Shown: piece by piece, positions 22,316-31,213 of the stretch | How positions within the stretch are numbered: position 1 is the stretch's first letter | Layout of the letters: each line of letters starts with the position of its first letter | Assembly (NCBI GenBank): GCA_023144005.1 | Contig: JAGLGN010000018.1 | Location: forward strand, 1 to 37,337 | DNA from: a bacterium | GTDB taxonomy: Bacteria > AUK180 | Direction of reading: 5' to 3' | DNA length: 37,337 nucleotides | The notes under the pieces: model-generated | Told to the model about the DNA's origin: nothing | Seen by the model: only the letters and a program-made list of their open reading frames with translations | The model's database searches: none | Translations under genes and position numbers: made by a program

Positions 22316-24324
22316 TACACCCGCCAGTTCTTCAATTGGAAGTCCTTTCCCGGACTCTTCAAAGAGATATGGGAAAAGGTAGGATGCATTTCGCTTATCA
22401 CGCCGTTTTTCTTCAGAACGAAGTTGATATTGAAATCCTCATTCTCCCCGATGCCCAGTAGATAGAACGGTATCCTTATCTCTATTATCTCATCCTTGCC
22501 GAATTCAATGCTCTCTGTGACATCGGCATCACGCAGCATTGCCTGCTTCGTATTGACATCAAAGGTACAGCGGAGTTTTTCATCCTTCAGAATATTCACA
22601 TCTATCTGATCAAAATCATCGCTCACCGTATCAAAACGGAGAAAGAGATTGTAAAGGTCATAGCCGAAAAATATCTTTCTAACCATCTGATCCACCTGCT
22701 TCATTGTGCCCGAAGTGTTCCTGGTGTCAATAAAACCCGCGAATACCCATTCGTAGTAAGTATCTTCTTTTCCATTGATGAAGGGGTTGATGAACTTGAC
22801 CGGATCTCTGAAAAATACACTTTCGCCGGATTGACGAATAGGGGTATCTAGCCGTCCTTTCAGAGAAAGCTTGGCAGCAGAAGCGATATTCCGCAGATGC
22901 AGGCGGTACAGATCATCAAAATCCATCCCGGCGGCGCTGCCGTAAAATGTATCATACCACCAATTCCAGTCAGAGCCTTCCGCCGCATATAAGGCGTTCC
23001 TGCCCGCCGGTGAAAGGTCTTCAGGAGCAATAGTAGAACGGATAAGCGTTAAGCTATCCCAGGATAAGTTCTTTCCTTCACTGCCTATCCACAGGGGGAA
23101 TCCCACATCGATCCAGCTTCCGGGAGCGACATTATCAAGCTCGCCGCAGTCGAATTCCTCAGCCGCATGTTCCAGCGTATAGGTCTCAACCTGCTTGTCC
23201 GTGAGTGAGGTAAATAAGTTTCTGAGAAACGGCAGGCCGTTCTCAGGAAAATATTCCCATGCGTTCTCGCCATCCATGATAACGATCAGCGGAATGGGGC
23301 TATGACTGAGATGATTATGAAAATGTGAAATGCTGTCGGATTTATCCATAGCGGAATACTTGAAAGCGATATCATCTGAGATCCTTCTGTCACGGAAGAA
23401 GAGCTTTACACCATCATACTTGTACAGCGTGAAATCTCTTTTTGAACCGTTCAGGCTCTTAAATAATACCCTTTCATCAGACCCCGCGTATTTGACTCCG
23501 CATTGTCCCATGAGAGAGACGGAAGCGGAATCAATGGAGCCCTCGGAAGGCCACATGCCATTGACATTAAGATCCAGTTTGTCCATATACTCCAATGCGG
23601 ATGTTATCTGGAATTTCGCATCATCCGGATATGAGAAACGAAGGGAAGGCATGGGGATATTCATATCCTTAACGCAATTTGTGTCCATAAGAAGCGGAAG
23701 TATGGGATGGTAGAACGGAGATGCGGTGATCTCCAGATGATCAGCCGCCTGAGCCTTGGATAATAAACCGAAGAATTCACCCGCGATCGACTTGGCGGTT
23801 GACCATACAAGCTCCTTGTCAGAAGATGTTATCGCCTCCCTGCTGCGTATATTTCTGAGCTCCTCATTCTTCTCTTTGGCAATGGGTGACAGCCAATAGT
23901 AAAAGAACAATGTCTGAAGCGCCATGATATCATCGGGGGAATATTCCTCTTTGCTGTCACGCTTTCTATAAAGCGAATAATAGAGATGGCTATCCATAAT
24001 CGCCCTTTCGAAATTAACGGAAAAGAAATGCTTCAGGATAAATTCCAGGGTCTCATCGTCAATGGAAGCCGGATCGCTCAAAAATGCGTGTATCCACGGA
24101 TCATCGACCTGTTCAGGATTCTCCGTATAATCGGCGATCTGCTCCAGAAGGACAGGTGAATAATTGAAATTCTGCTTCACGCCCGGAAATTCCAGAGCAA
24201 GCTCAAGGAAATAATGATAATCCTTAATGAGATGTAGAAATACCCAGGGTAATTGATATTTACCGGTGCCGTTATCCTTATAAAGAGGTTGGTGAAAATG
24301 CCACCACAAAAGCAGTTTATTCAT
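22315..24324 (-). CDS. Glycoside hydrolase family 57 (amylase / 4-alpha-glucanotransferase type)
   Basis: This 669-residue GH57 protein acts on alpha-glucans. Conserved regions are visible: region 1 LWWHFHQPLYKD (residues 6-17), region 3 MWPSEGSIDSAS with predicted nucleophile E261, and region 4 VIMDGENAWEYFP with acid/base D351. The C-terminal 200 residues form a beta-rich domain of the type seen in GH57 amylases. There is no signal peptide, so it is probably cytoplasmic and works on stored or internal glucan. It follows the TPR gene by 1 nt and abuts thiE. Exact specificity (amylase, amylopullulanase, glucanotransferase) is not resolved. Confidence 0.9.
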   Translation of the reverse strand: MNKLLLWWHFHQPLYKDNGTGKYQLPWVFLHLIKDYHYFLELALEFPGVKQNFNYSPVLLEQIADYTENPEQVDDPWIHAFLSDPASIDDETLEFILKHFFSVNFERAIMDSHLYYSLYRKRDSKEEYSPDDIMALQTLFFYYWLSPIAKEKNEELRNIRSREAITSSDKELVWSTAKSIAGEFFGLLSKAQAADHLEITASPFYHPILPLLMDTNCVKDMNIPMPSLRFSYPDDAKFQITSALEYMDKLDLNVNGMWPSEGSIDSASVSLMGQCGVKYAGSDERVLFKSLNGSKRDFTLYKYDGVKLFFRDRRISDDIAFKYSAMDKSDSISHFHNHLSHSPIPLIVIMDGENAWEYFPENGLPFLRNLFTSLTDKQVETYTLEHAAEEFDCGELDNVAPGSWIDVGFPLWIGSEGKNLSWDSLTLIRSTIAPEDLSPAGRNALYAAEGSDWNWWYDTFYGSAAGMDFDDLYRLHLRNIASAAKLSLKGRLDTPIRQSGESVFFRDPVKFINPFINGKEDTYYEWVFAGFIDTRNTSGTMKQVDQMVRKIFFGYDLYNLFLRFDTVSDDFDQIDVNILKDEKLRCTFDVNTKQAMLRDADVTESIEFGKDEIIEIRIPFYLLGIGENEDFNINFVLKKNGVISEMHPTFSHISLKSPGKDFQLKNWRV

Positions 24325-24325
24325 C

Positions 24326-25039
24326 TTATCTGGAAAGGAAGTACCTCGCCTTGATCTGAATGTCGGATGCGATCATCGCTTCTCCATCAAAGTCCTTGTA
24401 TCCTTCAAGTACTGCGGCTGCTTCATCCACCTTGCCCTGCGCTTCCAATGAAAGCGAGCAGTAATAGGCGAAATAGGGCTCATAAATGCTTCCCTGAAAT
24501 GCCGTCAGGCCTTTTTTATAGATCTCAGCCGACTTCACGAAATCCTGGGACAGCTCGAATGATATGCCCCAGTTCATCAACGCTAACGGGGCATAAGGTG
24601 ATTTGGAATGTTTATCATAATACGCTTGAAATACCTTCGCGGCTTCTTCGTATCTTTTGAGCTTGGAGAGGACAACGCCCTTGAAGAACTTTGCATCTCT
24701 TGCCCCTTTGGTAAATTTCTGCTTGTCTATCACGACCTCAAGTTTCTTTAAGGCAGCGATATTCTTGTCTTCCAATGTATCGTAGATCGAATCGGTATTA
24801 TTGGGCTGCTCTTCCTTGGTGACCTCGGAAAGTATGTTCACAGCTTCTTTTAACTTGATAACGCTTTGCTTATCTCGAAGGGATACCGTCTGAAATGCGC
24901 CGATTATTACAAGCACGACTATCAGGCCGAAAAAGAAATAATTATCAGCTTTTTTTCTTGACGCGGGATCATTCCAGATCCCTTGTAATTTGACAAATAG
25001 AGGCTTCCTCTTTCCGCCTTCCTTTTTAAGTTTTTTCAT
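24326..25039 (-). CDS. Membrane-anchored TPR protein (YfgM-like)
   Basis: This 237-residue protein has a basic N-terminal tail, one transmembrane helix (NYFFFGLIVVLVIIGAFQTV) and a periplasmic helical repeat region of three or four TPR units (for example GVVLSKLKRYEEAAKVFQAY). The arrangement is like YfgM/TPR_21 proteins that assist secretion or envelope complexes; the specific partner is unknown. ATG 25039 has AGGAG 8 nt upstream. It is the first gene behind the promoter at 25080-25108, so it heads the 18.5-kb unit. Confidence 0.85.
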   Translation of the reverse strand: MKKLKKEGGKRKPLFVKLQGIWNDPASRKKADNYFFFGLIVVLVIIGAFQTVSLRDKQSVIKLKEAVNILSEVTKEEQPNNTDSIYDTLEDKNIAALKKLEVVIDKQKFTKGARDAKFFKGVVLSKLKRYEEAAKVFQAYYDKHSKSPYAPLALMNWGISFELSQDFVKSAEIYKKGLTAFQGSIYEPYFAYYCSLSLEAQGKVDEAAAVLEGYKDFDGEAMIASDIQIKARYFLSR

Positions 25040-25079
25040 CTCGATGCTCCTATGTGTATATTAAGTATAATATTTTAAC

Positions 25080-25108
25080 ATTATATTACTTTTCCGTTAT
25101 GTTTTCAA
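25080..25108 (-). promoter_or_regulatory. Sigma70-like promoter of the long TPR-GH57-thi-gat operon
   Basis: Minus-strand TTGAAA (25108-25103) and a consensus TATAAT (25085-25080) are spaced 17 nt apart, with a predicted start near 25073 and a leader of about 34 nt containing AGGAG. The leader is too short for a TPP riboswitch. Confidence 0.75.
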
Positions 25109-25118
25109 GGCATTAAGT

Positions 25119-25541
25119 GGGATGTAGAGATAGAGGTTGGAGGTTAGAGGTTAGAGGTTAGTGCAGAGAGGGAATAAATAATTAGAGAAATGAAGAATGA
25201 GGCTTCGCGGAGCACAAGTGCAAAAGCAAGTGTGACGAGTAAAAATATAATTGACAATGGACAATTGACAATGGACAATTATTAGTAAGTGCACCAGTGG
25301 ACCCAGTGTCCCGGGGACAAGTGCAGAAGAAAGTGTGAAGTGTGAAGTGTGAGGTGTGAAGTGTAAAGTGGATAAGTACAATGAACAATTAAGAAATGAA
25401 CAATGAACAATTATAATACAGATAACAAAGAGATTCTTATCTCAAACGGTTTTCCGGTTATGGATGTGATTCCTTATCCCATTCTCAAACCAACCTCTAA
25501 CCTCTAACCTCTGCGGAGCGTCATTATTCATTTCTCCAGTA
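25119..25541. repeat. Mosaic repeat spacer E
   Basis: A noncoding spacer of heptad arrays: GAGGTTA units (25135-25160), TTGACAA/TGGACAA units (25249-25280), GTGTGAA units (25333-25365) and GAACAAT units (25380-25412). Modules shared elsewhere are 25249-25320 (inverted at 32246-32318), 25319-25342 (= 34-57) and 25382-25411 (= 5923-5952). A weak hairpin GAGAT/ATCTC at about 25428-25441 followed by TTTG on the minus strand might end the cyclase transcript. Frames crossing this region read as repetitive peptides and are not genes. Confidence 0.85.
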
Positions 25542-28500
25542 CTACTTATTTCCTTTCAACTTGTTCAGTGTTTTTAACATTTCCGTCAATTGATAAGATT
25601 TCTTCTCTTTAATATATTTCTCACAGACCGAAATCCCATTCTCGAGGTATTCGGCATTCTTTGTCATTGTAAACAGCAGAATGCAGGATTCTACAATCAT
25701 CTGAGGTTCTTTTGCATCTTCACAAAATTCGACCATTTCACTAAGGGCAAGATCGCCGGATTCCAGATGTTTCAATTTCAGAAGATAGAAACGGATATGC
25801 TCCAGAGAGATCTTATTTCCCAAAGTATTAGCCTTTTCCAGCGATTTATTAAGATATTCCCCGGCGAGCGAATATCTTTTCAATTTCATATACACAACAC
25901 CCATGTAAAACTCCACTTGCATGAGCATTTTCATTTCCTGCATTTCTCCGGAAATCTGTTCTCCCTTTTCCAAAATCCTCAGAGCTTTTTCATACTTGCC
26001 TTGAATGCTCAAGGCTTTTCCCTGATTGAGATAATAATTACTCAGATTGAATTTATTACCCGCAGATTCCGCATGATGCAATGCTTCATCCATATACTTT
26101 TGTGATTCCTGGAATCGGCCTAAAAATGAAAGGCTCTCTCCGATACTCAGACAGATCGAAGTTAAAAGTGTAGAATCCTGAGCAGAACGGGCGTATTTTT
26201 CCGCTTGCTCGTACTGAGCGATGGCAGCTTCATGATCGTTCATATCCGAGTGAAGCAGCCCTATGCGAAAATAGGAATTTATTATTCCCTGAATATTTTC
26301 CGAATGCTTTGAAATCTCTTTTGCTTTACCAAAATATTCAATCGCCTTACTATACTTTCCGGCATCCTGGTAAAGTGTACCTATGTTCACATATACATTC
26401 GTCAGATTATATTTATCTCCCATTTCCAAGGCGATATTTTGTTGTTTGGCATACAATTCAAGTGCCCTGTCATGATCCCCCCATATAAGGTATATATTCG
26501 CGATATTACCCAATGCCATTGCCGTTAATCCTCTATCGCCAATATTCTCTGATTCAGTCAGGAAATCCTGATATTTCTCCAAGGCGATATCGTATTCACC
26601 CATATGATAATATACATTCCCGATATTGGCAAGAGCATTTGTCGTTTGACGCAGAAGGTTTGCATTCTTGCTGAGATCTTCCTGTTTGCGAAGATGCTCT
26701 AAAGCGGCATCATACTGCCCGGTAAACATATTGATGATCCCCAGCAACCCGGAAGCACGGGCGGAATTTTCCGTTTGTTTATTCTTCTGAGCAATTACTG
26801 CCGCCTTTTCCGTAAGGGCAGTAGAAGCCGCCATATCGCCTGTATAGTATTCAACGGTAGCAAGTGTTATGTACAGGTCAAATGCCAATTTGGCATTATC
26901 GGATGAACTCTTCTTCCCTGTAAATCTTCCGAGCACATCTTTCACTTCTGAATACTTCCCATAGAATGTCAGGACTCTTGCCCAGTGGATCTCGGATTCA
27001 AGAATAAGCCCGGCATTATCTGTACTCTGCGCTAATGACCGATTGCGGGAAGCTATATCATGCGCTTGCTGAAGATCTCCGATCACTATCAAAAGCGTGG
27101 TCAGCGCATTATTTATTCCGACCTTCTCGGAATTACTCTCAGTATGGGTATATAATCTCTGGTACTTGTCAATTGAATCATGATTCTTGAAATTTCTTTG
27201 TGAATATTCAGCGCTCAATCTCAGGAATTTTCTGGCATCTTCGATCTCTTCAGCCATCTCGTAATGATAGGCGAGGTCTGAATAATAATCCTCCTTGCCT
27301 TCATATACCTCACTCATCGCACCGGCGGCGATACTGTGAAGCTTTCTGAGGCGTGAGCGAAGCTGCATTTCATAAGCAGTTTCTCTTAAAAGTGAATGTT
27401 TGAAGATATACCTGATCTCGGAAATGGAATACCAGAGGTCCTCATTTTCCCCGGCTGTCAGAACATCTGTGATGTGTGATCTCTTCAGCATCTCGGAAAG
27501 TATTCTCACATCGAACTCCATTCCAAGGACTGCGGCGGTGTACATCGCGTCTTTAATGTTCTTCGTGAGTTTATCTATCCTCGCTATGATGATCGCGCTG
27601 ATATTTGCCGGGAGTTTCACGGAGGAAATATTCAGCTCATATTCATCGTTTCTCAGAGAAACATATTCATTCTCCTTCAGAAAAAGGCAGTATTGCTCAA
27701 TAAAAAAAGGATTGCCGTGGGTTTTGTTCTCAATGTAATCCTTGAGCTTTCCAACAGGAGGAGAGCCAAGATATTCCCCGATGATCTCAAAGATTGCATC
27801 TGAGCGAAGCGCTTGCAGATGTAGTTTTTTTGTTCTGATCTCCTTCTCCAAGGAAAGCACCACATCTTTGTCCTTGGCATATCTCGCGCATGCGTATACT
27901 GCCATCGGAAAGTCATCAATATTTCTTGTGAGATCCTTCATGCACGAAATTGAATCCGCGTCCAGCCAATGTATGTCTTCAAGTATCATGACCAAGGGTC
28001 TTTTAATACTGTGAAGTTTAAAGAACTCTTTAATCGCGACGAGAGTATTTTCATATCGCCCTTTCGGGTCAAGCTTATCATATAATGTGCCTTCCGTTCG
28101 AAGGCCTATAAGTGCCGCCAGCATAGACTTGGTCCTTTCCAATTCACTCATAGAATATCCAGCACGGAGATCTTTAGAAGCTTTCGCGGATAACAATAAG
28201 TCATTGAAGATCATATCGAATGTCTTGTGGTTTTCATCTTCGCTCATCGAAGGGTTCTGCTGAAAATATCTACTGAAAGTATAGATAAACGGATTGAAGG
28301 GTTTTCGGACCACATCATCCGTTTTCATTACAAAAATGTCGGCCTTGTCTCTGATATTCGAAGCAAATTCATAAACAAGCCGGGATTTGCCGATGCCGGC
28401 CGTGCCGTAGATGTAAAATACTCCGGCAAAACCTTTTTGAAATATTGGTTTTGAGAACCGTTTTATGGTATCAAGTTCTTTTTTTCTTCCCACAAGACGG

Positions 28501-29729
28501 CTCTTGAATTGCAGATCGAGATCCTCAACTTTTCTATCACCTAAAATGTGCGGGATCACGCCGATTCCCTTACCCTTAAACTTCTGAATCGGCAATTGCT
28601 TAAATGAATAATGCATTGACATTTTGCCCGCGATATTTTCATCGGTCCAGATTTGCTTTTTCCGAGCATTCGAGGTAAATCGCGCGGCCTGATTGACATT
28701 ATCGCCGATCATTGTATAGGTGCCTCTATCGGAATTTCCAATGAAACCGGCATAAACCGCGCCGTAAGAGATACCTCCTCTGACGGTTAATCCCTTCCTT
28801 TTTTCAGCAAAAGAACCGATCCGCTTCACAAGGTCAAGTGCCCTGAAAATATTGTTCTCATATGACACGGGAGCTCCGAACACAATGAATATCACATTCC
28901 CCTTGTCGCCAAAATCAAGAAGATTCAGATATCCGCCGGTCTGCCTTGTAATATGCATGACGAAAGTGATGAATTCATTGAGTAATTTGAAGCCGAAATT
29001 CTCCATTTCGAAATTAAGGAAAATAGAGGCGGCATTCCTGAACTCACCCATTAAATTGAGCTCAAGGATCTCGGCGGGGAGGAACTTCTCGGCTATTGAA
29101 CGCTGTATCTGTTTTTTACTGTCCCTGCAAACTACCGGTGCCGCATTGACATCTGTCAGAATGTATTTGCCGCTGCGCTTTTTATAGGATATTGCATCTT
29201 TGTACATCTCTAAAATACTGTCGTCAAATATCACTTCACCTGCGCTGCAATGCTTTTCACATTCGGCGGCGGCTATAATAGGATCGCCCTGAAAATAATA
29301 AGCGGATCCATCTTTATCGCCCAGTATTCCCCATTTCACCGTCCCATAGGATATCCCTATTTTCACTCCGATATTAAATGTTCCGAAACGAGACTTCTGA
29401 ATGCTGATATCTTTGAGATCCTGAATAACGGAATTTGCGGAATGAAGAGCATTCACCGAATATTTTCCCCTGAAGATCGCGGTAAAAGCATCACCCGCAA
29501 AGGTTGAAATAAACCCTCCGTTCTTGTAAACGGCAGAGATCATTTCGTTGAAGATATTATTGATCATCAATGACATTATCTCGGCACCTTCTTTTCCGTG
29601 CTCCATAAGCTTTTCAGTCATCGATGTAAAACCGGAGATATCCAGAAAAAGGACCGCTGCTGTAAACTTGCCCTTAACCTGGCTTTTTTCATACTTCTTC
29701 TGAATGAAATCCGGTAAAAGATTTATCAT
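25542..29729 (-). CDS. sAC-like protein: tandem cyclase domains + AAA ATPase + TPRs
   Basis: This 1395-residue cytoplasmic signalling protein has the domain order of mammalian soluble adenylyl cyclase. Cyclase domain 1 (about 22-195) keeps metal-binding D30 (LFLDISGFTSMTE) and D80 (FAGDAF) but lacks the Asn/Arg pair. Cyclase domain 2 (about 230-395) lacks the metal Asp yet keeps K276 (DKGNVIFIVFG) and N346/R350 (YTMIGDNVNQAAR). Together they would form one complementary active site. An AAA/STAND-like ATPase follows, with Walker A YGTAGIGKSR (K448) and Walker B VMILEDIHWLD (D585). The region from about 850 to the end is TPR repeats. It lies 16 nt after two small envelope-protein genes, so it is probably cotranscribed with them. 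Confidence 0.92.
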   Translation of the reverse strand: MINLLPDFIQKKYEKSQVKGKFTAAVLFLDISGFTSMTEKLMEHGKEGAEIMSLMINNIFNEMISAVYKNGGFISTFAGDAFTAIFRGKYSVNALHSANSVIQDLKDISIQKSRFGTFNIGVKIGISYGTVKWGILGDKDGSAYYFQGDPIIAAAECEKHCSAGEVIFDDSILEMYKDAISYKKRSGKYILTDVNAAPVVCRDSKKQIQRSIAEKFLPAEILELNLMGEFRNAASIFLNFEMENFGFKLLNEFITFVMHITRQTGGYLNLLDFGDKGNVIFIVFGAPVSYENNIFRALDLVKRIGSFAEKRKGLTVRGGISYGAVYAGFIGNSDRGTYTMIGDNVNQAARFTSNARKKQIWTDENIAGKMSMHYSFKQLPIQKFKGKGIGVIPHILGDRKVEDLDLQFKSRLVGRKKELDTIKRFSKPIFQKGFAGVFYIYGTAGIGKSRLVYEFASNIRDKADIFVMKTDDVVRKPFNPFIYTFSRYFQQNPSMSEDENHKTFDMIFNDLLLSAKASKDLRAGYSMSELERTKSMLAALIGLRTEGTLYDKLDPKGRYENTLVAIKEFFKLHSIKRPLVMILEDIHWLDADSISCMKDLTRNIDDFPMAVYACARYAKDKDVVLSLEKEIRTKKLHLQALRSDAIFEIIGEYLGSPPVGKLKDYIENKTHGNPFFIEQYCLFLKENEYVSLRNDEYELNISSVKLPANISAIIIARIDKLTKNIKDAMYTAAVLGMEFDVRILSEMLKRSHITDVLTAGENEDLWYSISEIRYIFKHSLLRETAYEMQLRSRLRKLHSIAAGAMSEVYEGKEDYYSDLAYHYEMAEEIEDARKFLRLSAEYSQRNFKNHDSIDKYQRLYTHTESNSEKVGINNALTTLLIVIGDLQQAHDIASRNRSLAQSTDNAGLILESEIHWARVLTFYGKYSEVKDVLGRFTGKKSSSDNAKLAFDLYITLATVEYYTGDMAASTALTEKAAVIAQKNKQTENSARASGLLGIINMFTGQYDAALEHLRKQEDLSKNANLLRQTTNALANIGNVYYHMGEYDIALEKYQDFLTESENIGDRGLTAMALGNIANIYLIWGDHDRALELYAKQQNIALEMGDKYNLTNVYVNIGTLYQDAGKYSKAIEYFGKAKEISKHSENIQGIINSYFRIGLLHSDMNDHEAAIAQYEQAEKYARSAQDSTLLTSICLSIGESLSFLGRFQESQKYMDEALHHAESAGNKFNLSNYYLNQGKALSIQGKYEKALRILEKGEQISGEMQEMKMLMQVEFYMGVVYMKLKRYSLAGEYLNKSLEKANTLGNKISLEHIRFYLLKLKHLESGDLALSEMVEFCEDAKEPQMIVESCILLFTMTKNAEYLENGISVCEKYIKEKKSYQLTEMLKTLNKLKGNK

Positions 29730-29745
29730 TTATCTACCCTACTTA

Positions 29746-30474
29746 TTAGAATCCAAATAGCATGGAAAGGCCGAATCCGCCGAGGATATCCCGCTCATAG
29801 TATTCATCCCCCCAGGGATCCATATGTCTAGTCCTTACGACTCTGAATGTTTTAAAAAGTGAGAACTGAATGGAACCGTATCGCTCATTGAAACTGATCG
29901 CTCCGATTTCTACAGAGAATTGCGCCTCTATATTGTCTCTATTGGGATAATCCCCTGAATAATACGGACCACAATTAATGGATAAAAATACATTGCTTTT
30001 TTTGAATGGATTAAAGAATTTTAATCCTAAGAATGCATCGAATAAATATTCATTTTCCGGGCTGAAAAAAACGCGGCTGCCAAGGTAGAGATATCCTGCC
30101 TTGTGGATCAATAGTATTTTTTCAAAGCCGGCCATAATACATCCGATATCTCGAAAATAACTCTCCAATGCCAACGCAAATTGAACATTAATCAGCTTTC
30201 GATTAAAATCTGATCTGATCATATTCTTCAATACTTTCACCGGTTCTGTTGCGTTTTCCAATAATTCTACAGAAGTGACACTTGCATAGGGAACCATCAT
30301 TTCCTTTCCAGATAAGAGCCCAAGGTCAAAATACTCCTTCCACTCAAACCGCAGGATCTCCCCGTAAAGTGCCCTGCCGTCTGTCAAAGTTAATCTATAT
30401 ATTTCATTCCCGGATGAAGATATTAAAATACCGGATATTAAGAACAGGATAAGAAGTACACTATGTTTTCTCAA
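29746..30474 (-). CDS. Small envelope protein, paralogue 2
   Basis: About 242 residues. TTG 30474 gives a clean signal peptide (LRKHSVLLILFLISGILISS) and a 4-nt overlap (TTGA) with the preceding stop. A longer reading upstream would be hydrophilic and overlap it further. A short beta domain (LTLTDGRALYGEILRFEW, then YASVTSVELL) resembles the start of the neighbouring protein. The remainder alternates aromatic and small residues and ends FGLSMLFGF, as in outer-membrane barrels. It contains the same DPW segment (HMDPWGDEYYERD) as its neighbour. Function unknown; probably outer-membrane or periplasmic. Confidence 0.75.
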   Translation of the reverse strand: MRKHSVLLILFLISGILISSSGNEIYRLTLTDGRALYGEILRFEWKEYFDLGLLSGKEMMVPYASVTSVELLENATEPVKVLKNMIRSDFNRKLINVQFALALESYFRDIGCIMAGFEKILLIHKAGYLYLGSRVFFSPENEYLFDAFLGLKFFNPFKKSNVFLSINCGPYYSGDYPNRDNIEAQFSVEIGAISFNERYGSIQFSLFKTFRVVRTRHMDPWGDEYYERDILGGFGLSMLFGF

Positions 30475-31160
30475 AATCCCAATCCTAAATTGAGGATCAG
30501 TATGACAGTAGTATTTGAATATGACACACTTCCCCACCAGGGGTCCCATTCTCTTGTAATATACTTATAGCTTTCCAGACCGAGTTCGAGAAATAATACA
30601 TTACCGACACTATCTCGGCAGAAAAAGCCAATACCGAGCATGAAATTTGGAAAAATGATATCTTCATTGTATGCACCAAAGCCGAATAGTGCGCCGACCA
30701 TTGACACAATATACATACCAGAGTTTGAAGAGGCTGGAAGCACCCTGATACCTTGAGAAATATTTATGGAACTGATCGAATCAGCATAATCCAGTCTGAA
30801 ATCAAAGAATAGATTCCCCCAGTTGAATTTTCGGAAATTCAGTTCTAAGCCCAGCCGGCAAAGGGTATAATCTTCGAGTTTCGTAGCAAGCCCGATCTTC
30901 ATCACTGTGGTATTAAAATTATTCTTTTCACCAGAATCTCCGAACTCCGCACTCCTTGATGTAAGGTCTTTGATCTGATCATATTTGAGTTCGAGAATTT
31001 CACCGTCATCTTTCTCAATAATCACTTTCTCACCGGGGACCAACTCAATAAGATTTCCCGCGATCGCCTGCCCTTCTATATCGACTATTATGACATCTTT
31101 ACAACAAATCGAAATACTGAAGAGGACTAAGATGAGCGATATCAGTAATTTATTCATCAC
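30471..31160 (-). CDS. Small envelope protein, paralogue 1
   Basis: This 229-residue protein has a signal peptide (LLISLILVLFSISICC), a short beta domain (GQAIAGNLIELVPGEKVIIE, EILELKYDQIKDL) and a C-terminal barrel-like region with EWDPWWGSVSYSNTT and a final LNLGLGF. The cysteine pair at the end of the signal peptide (SICC) could be a lipoprotein site, but the lipobox is weak. It is a tandem paralogue of the next gene and first in the unit containing the sAC-like cyclase. The start is GTG 31160 or ATG 31157. The promoter -10 lies only about 5-8 nt upstream, so the mRNA may be leaderless; no Shine-Dalgarno is present. Confidence 0.72.
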   Translation of the reverse strand: MMNKLLISLILVLFSISICCKDVIIVDIEGQAIAGNLIELVPGEKVIIEKDDGEILELKYDQIKDLTSRSAEFGDSGEKNNFNTTVMKIGLATKLEDYTLCRLGLELNFRKFNWGNLFFDFRLDYADSISSINISQGIRVLPASSNSGMYIVSMVGALFGFGAYNEDIIFPNFMLGIGFFCRDSVGNVLFLELGLESYKYITREWDPWWGSVSYSNTTVILILNLGLGF

Positions 31161-31164
31161 TAAC

Positions 31165-31193
31165 AGTATAATATATCAGAACTTTTTTATCAA
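31165..31193 (-). promoter_or_regulatory. Sigma70-like promoter of the envelope-protein/sAC unit
   Basis: Minus-strand TTGATA (31193-31188) and TATACT (31170-31165) are separated by 17 nt. The expected start point coincides with the GTG/ATG start codons at 31160/31157, implying a leaderless or nearly leaderless transcript. Confidence 0.65.
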
Positions 31194-31213
31194 CATACTA
31201 TGGGTACGGTGGT

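Noticed and set aside
25040-25110. TPP riboswitch controlling thiE-thiC
   Set aside because: The leader before the operon is only about 34 nt and lacks the CUGAGA-type core; the spaces before thiE and thiC are zero.
25135-25160. Telomere-like repeats (GAGGTTA)
   Set aside because: Only a few copies, internal to the chromosome and mixed with other heptads.
25382-25416. Plus-strand promoter (TTAAGA-17-TATAAT)
   Set aside because: It would fire into the 3' end of the opposite-strand cyclase gene with no plus-strand gene to serve, and it lies in low-complexity repeat DNA.
25119-25541. CRISPR array
   Set aside because: Units are 7 nt with no constant-length spacers, and there are no cas genes in the window.
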